Assembly: GCF_027409185.1 (NCBI RefSeq)
Contig: NC_084465.1
Coordinates: forward strand, 33,645,864-33,709,863
Reading direction: 5' to 3'
Origin: Cynocephalus volans
Lineage: Eukaryota; Chordata; Mammalia; Dermoptera; Cynocephalidae
DNA length: 64,000 nt
The position numbers were made by a program, and so were the translations under genes. Below, piece by piece: positions 63,907 to 64,000 of the stretch (positions are counted from its first letter, which is position 1; each line of letters begins with the position of its first letter). The notes under the pieces are model-generated. The model made no database searches. It saw nothing but the letters and a program-made list of their open reading frames with translations, and was not told the origin of the DNA.

Positions 63907-64000
63907 CTTTGAAAAGAAAACAAGATTTAATGGAACGTAAGGAAATAAGAGAAAAACAAAATCTTAATAATATCTTATGCTGCATTATACTGCTAATCCT
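63907..64000 (-). other. PTPRZ1 intron upstream of the giant exon (partial)
   Basis: Holds the pyrimidine-rich tract and acceptor for the giant exon. Confidence 0.85.

Overview
The window is mammalian nuclear DNA. It has spliced genes with GT-AG introns, dense interspersed repeats (LINE1, LINE2, MIR, ERVL-MaLR LTRs, Tigger, Charlie and mariner DNA transposons) and dinucleotide microsatellites. Two orthologues are recognised from their protein sequence: the last four coding exons of AASS on the plus strand, and the last 19 coding exons of PTPRZ1 on the minus strand. The two genes converge tail to tail, as at human 7q31, here in reverse orientation. Two insertions (28.8 kb and 58.9 kb) look like dimeric tRNA-Ile-derived SINEs with A tails. 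The best match I know is the CYN SINE of colugos (Dermoptera), so a colugo-like mammal is my leading but unproven guess.

Layout. 1-1622: AASS intron with a Charlie-like MITE and an antisense L1. 1623-4491: the AASS C-terminal 166 codons in four exons, followed by a 3' UTR. About 5.0-17.0 kb: intergenic, with an L1 3' half, old hAT, L2 and MIR pieces, a long CA repeat, ERVL-MaLR LTRs, and a striking inverted duplication (arms 14509-15164 and 16257-16916, about 94-95% alike by eye, spacer about 1.1 kb) lying about 110 bp from the PTPRZ1 mRNA end. 17.0-64.0 kb: PTPRZ1 from its 3' UTR (17.03-17.85 kb) back to the giant exon at 60324-63906, with the final bases in the next upstream intron.

Frame arithmetic across all PTPRZ1 exons in the window is perfect (5688 nt, 1895 residues plus stop, no internal stop), so the gene looks functional. 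It encodes the Ser/Thr-rich chondroitin-sulfate ectodomain, one transmembrane helix, a juxtamembrane segment with a 21-nt microexon, an active phosphatase domain (WPD loop, [10 protein letters not shown] loop), an inactive D2 domain (WPN, VHDEHGG) and a C-terminal ESLV PDZ-binding tail. AASS contributes the end of the saccharopine dehydrogenase half of the mitochondrial lysine-degradation enzyme. The two genes are neighbours but have no obvious functional link.

I see no CRISPR array, operon or bacterial feature. The most unusual items are the inverted LTR-bearing duplication in the intergenic region, an AC-repeat/UG-repeat pair upstream of a phosphatase exon, a 5'-inverted (twin-primed) L1, a mariner MITE nested in a Tigger element, the microexon, and an in-frame stop right at the donor of the giant exon.
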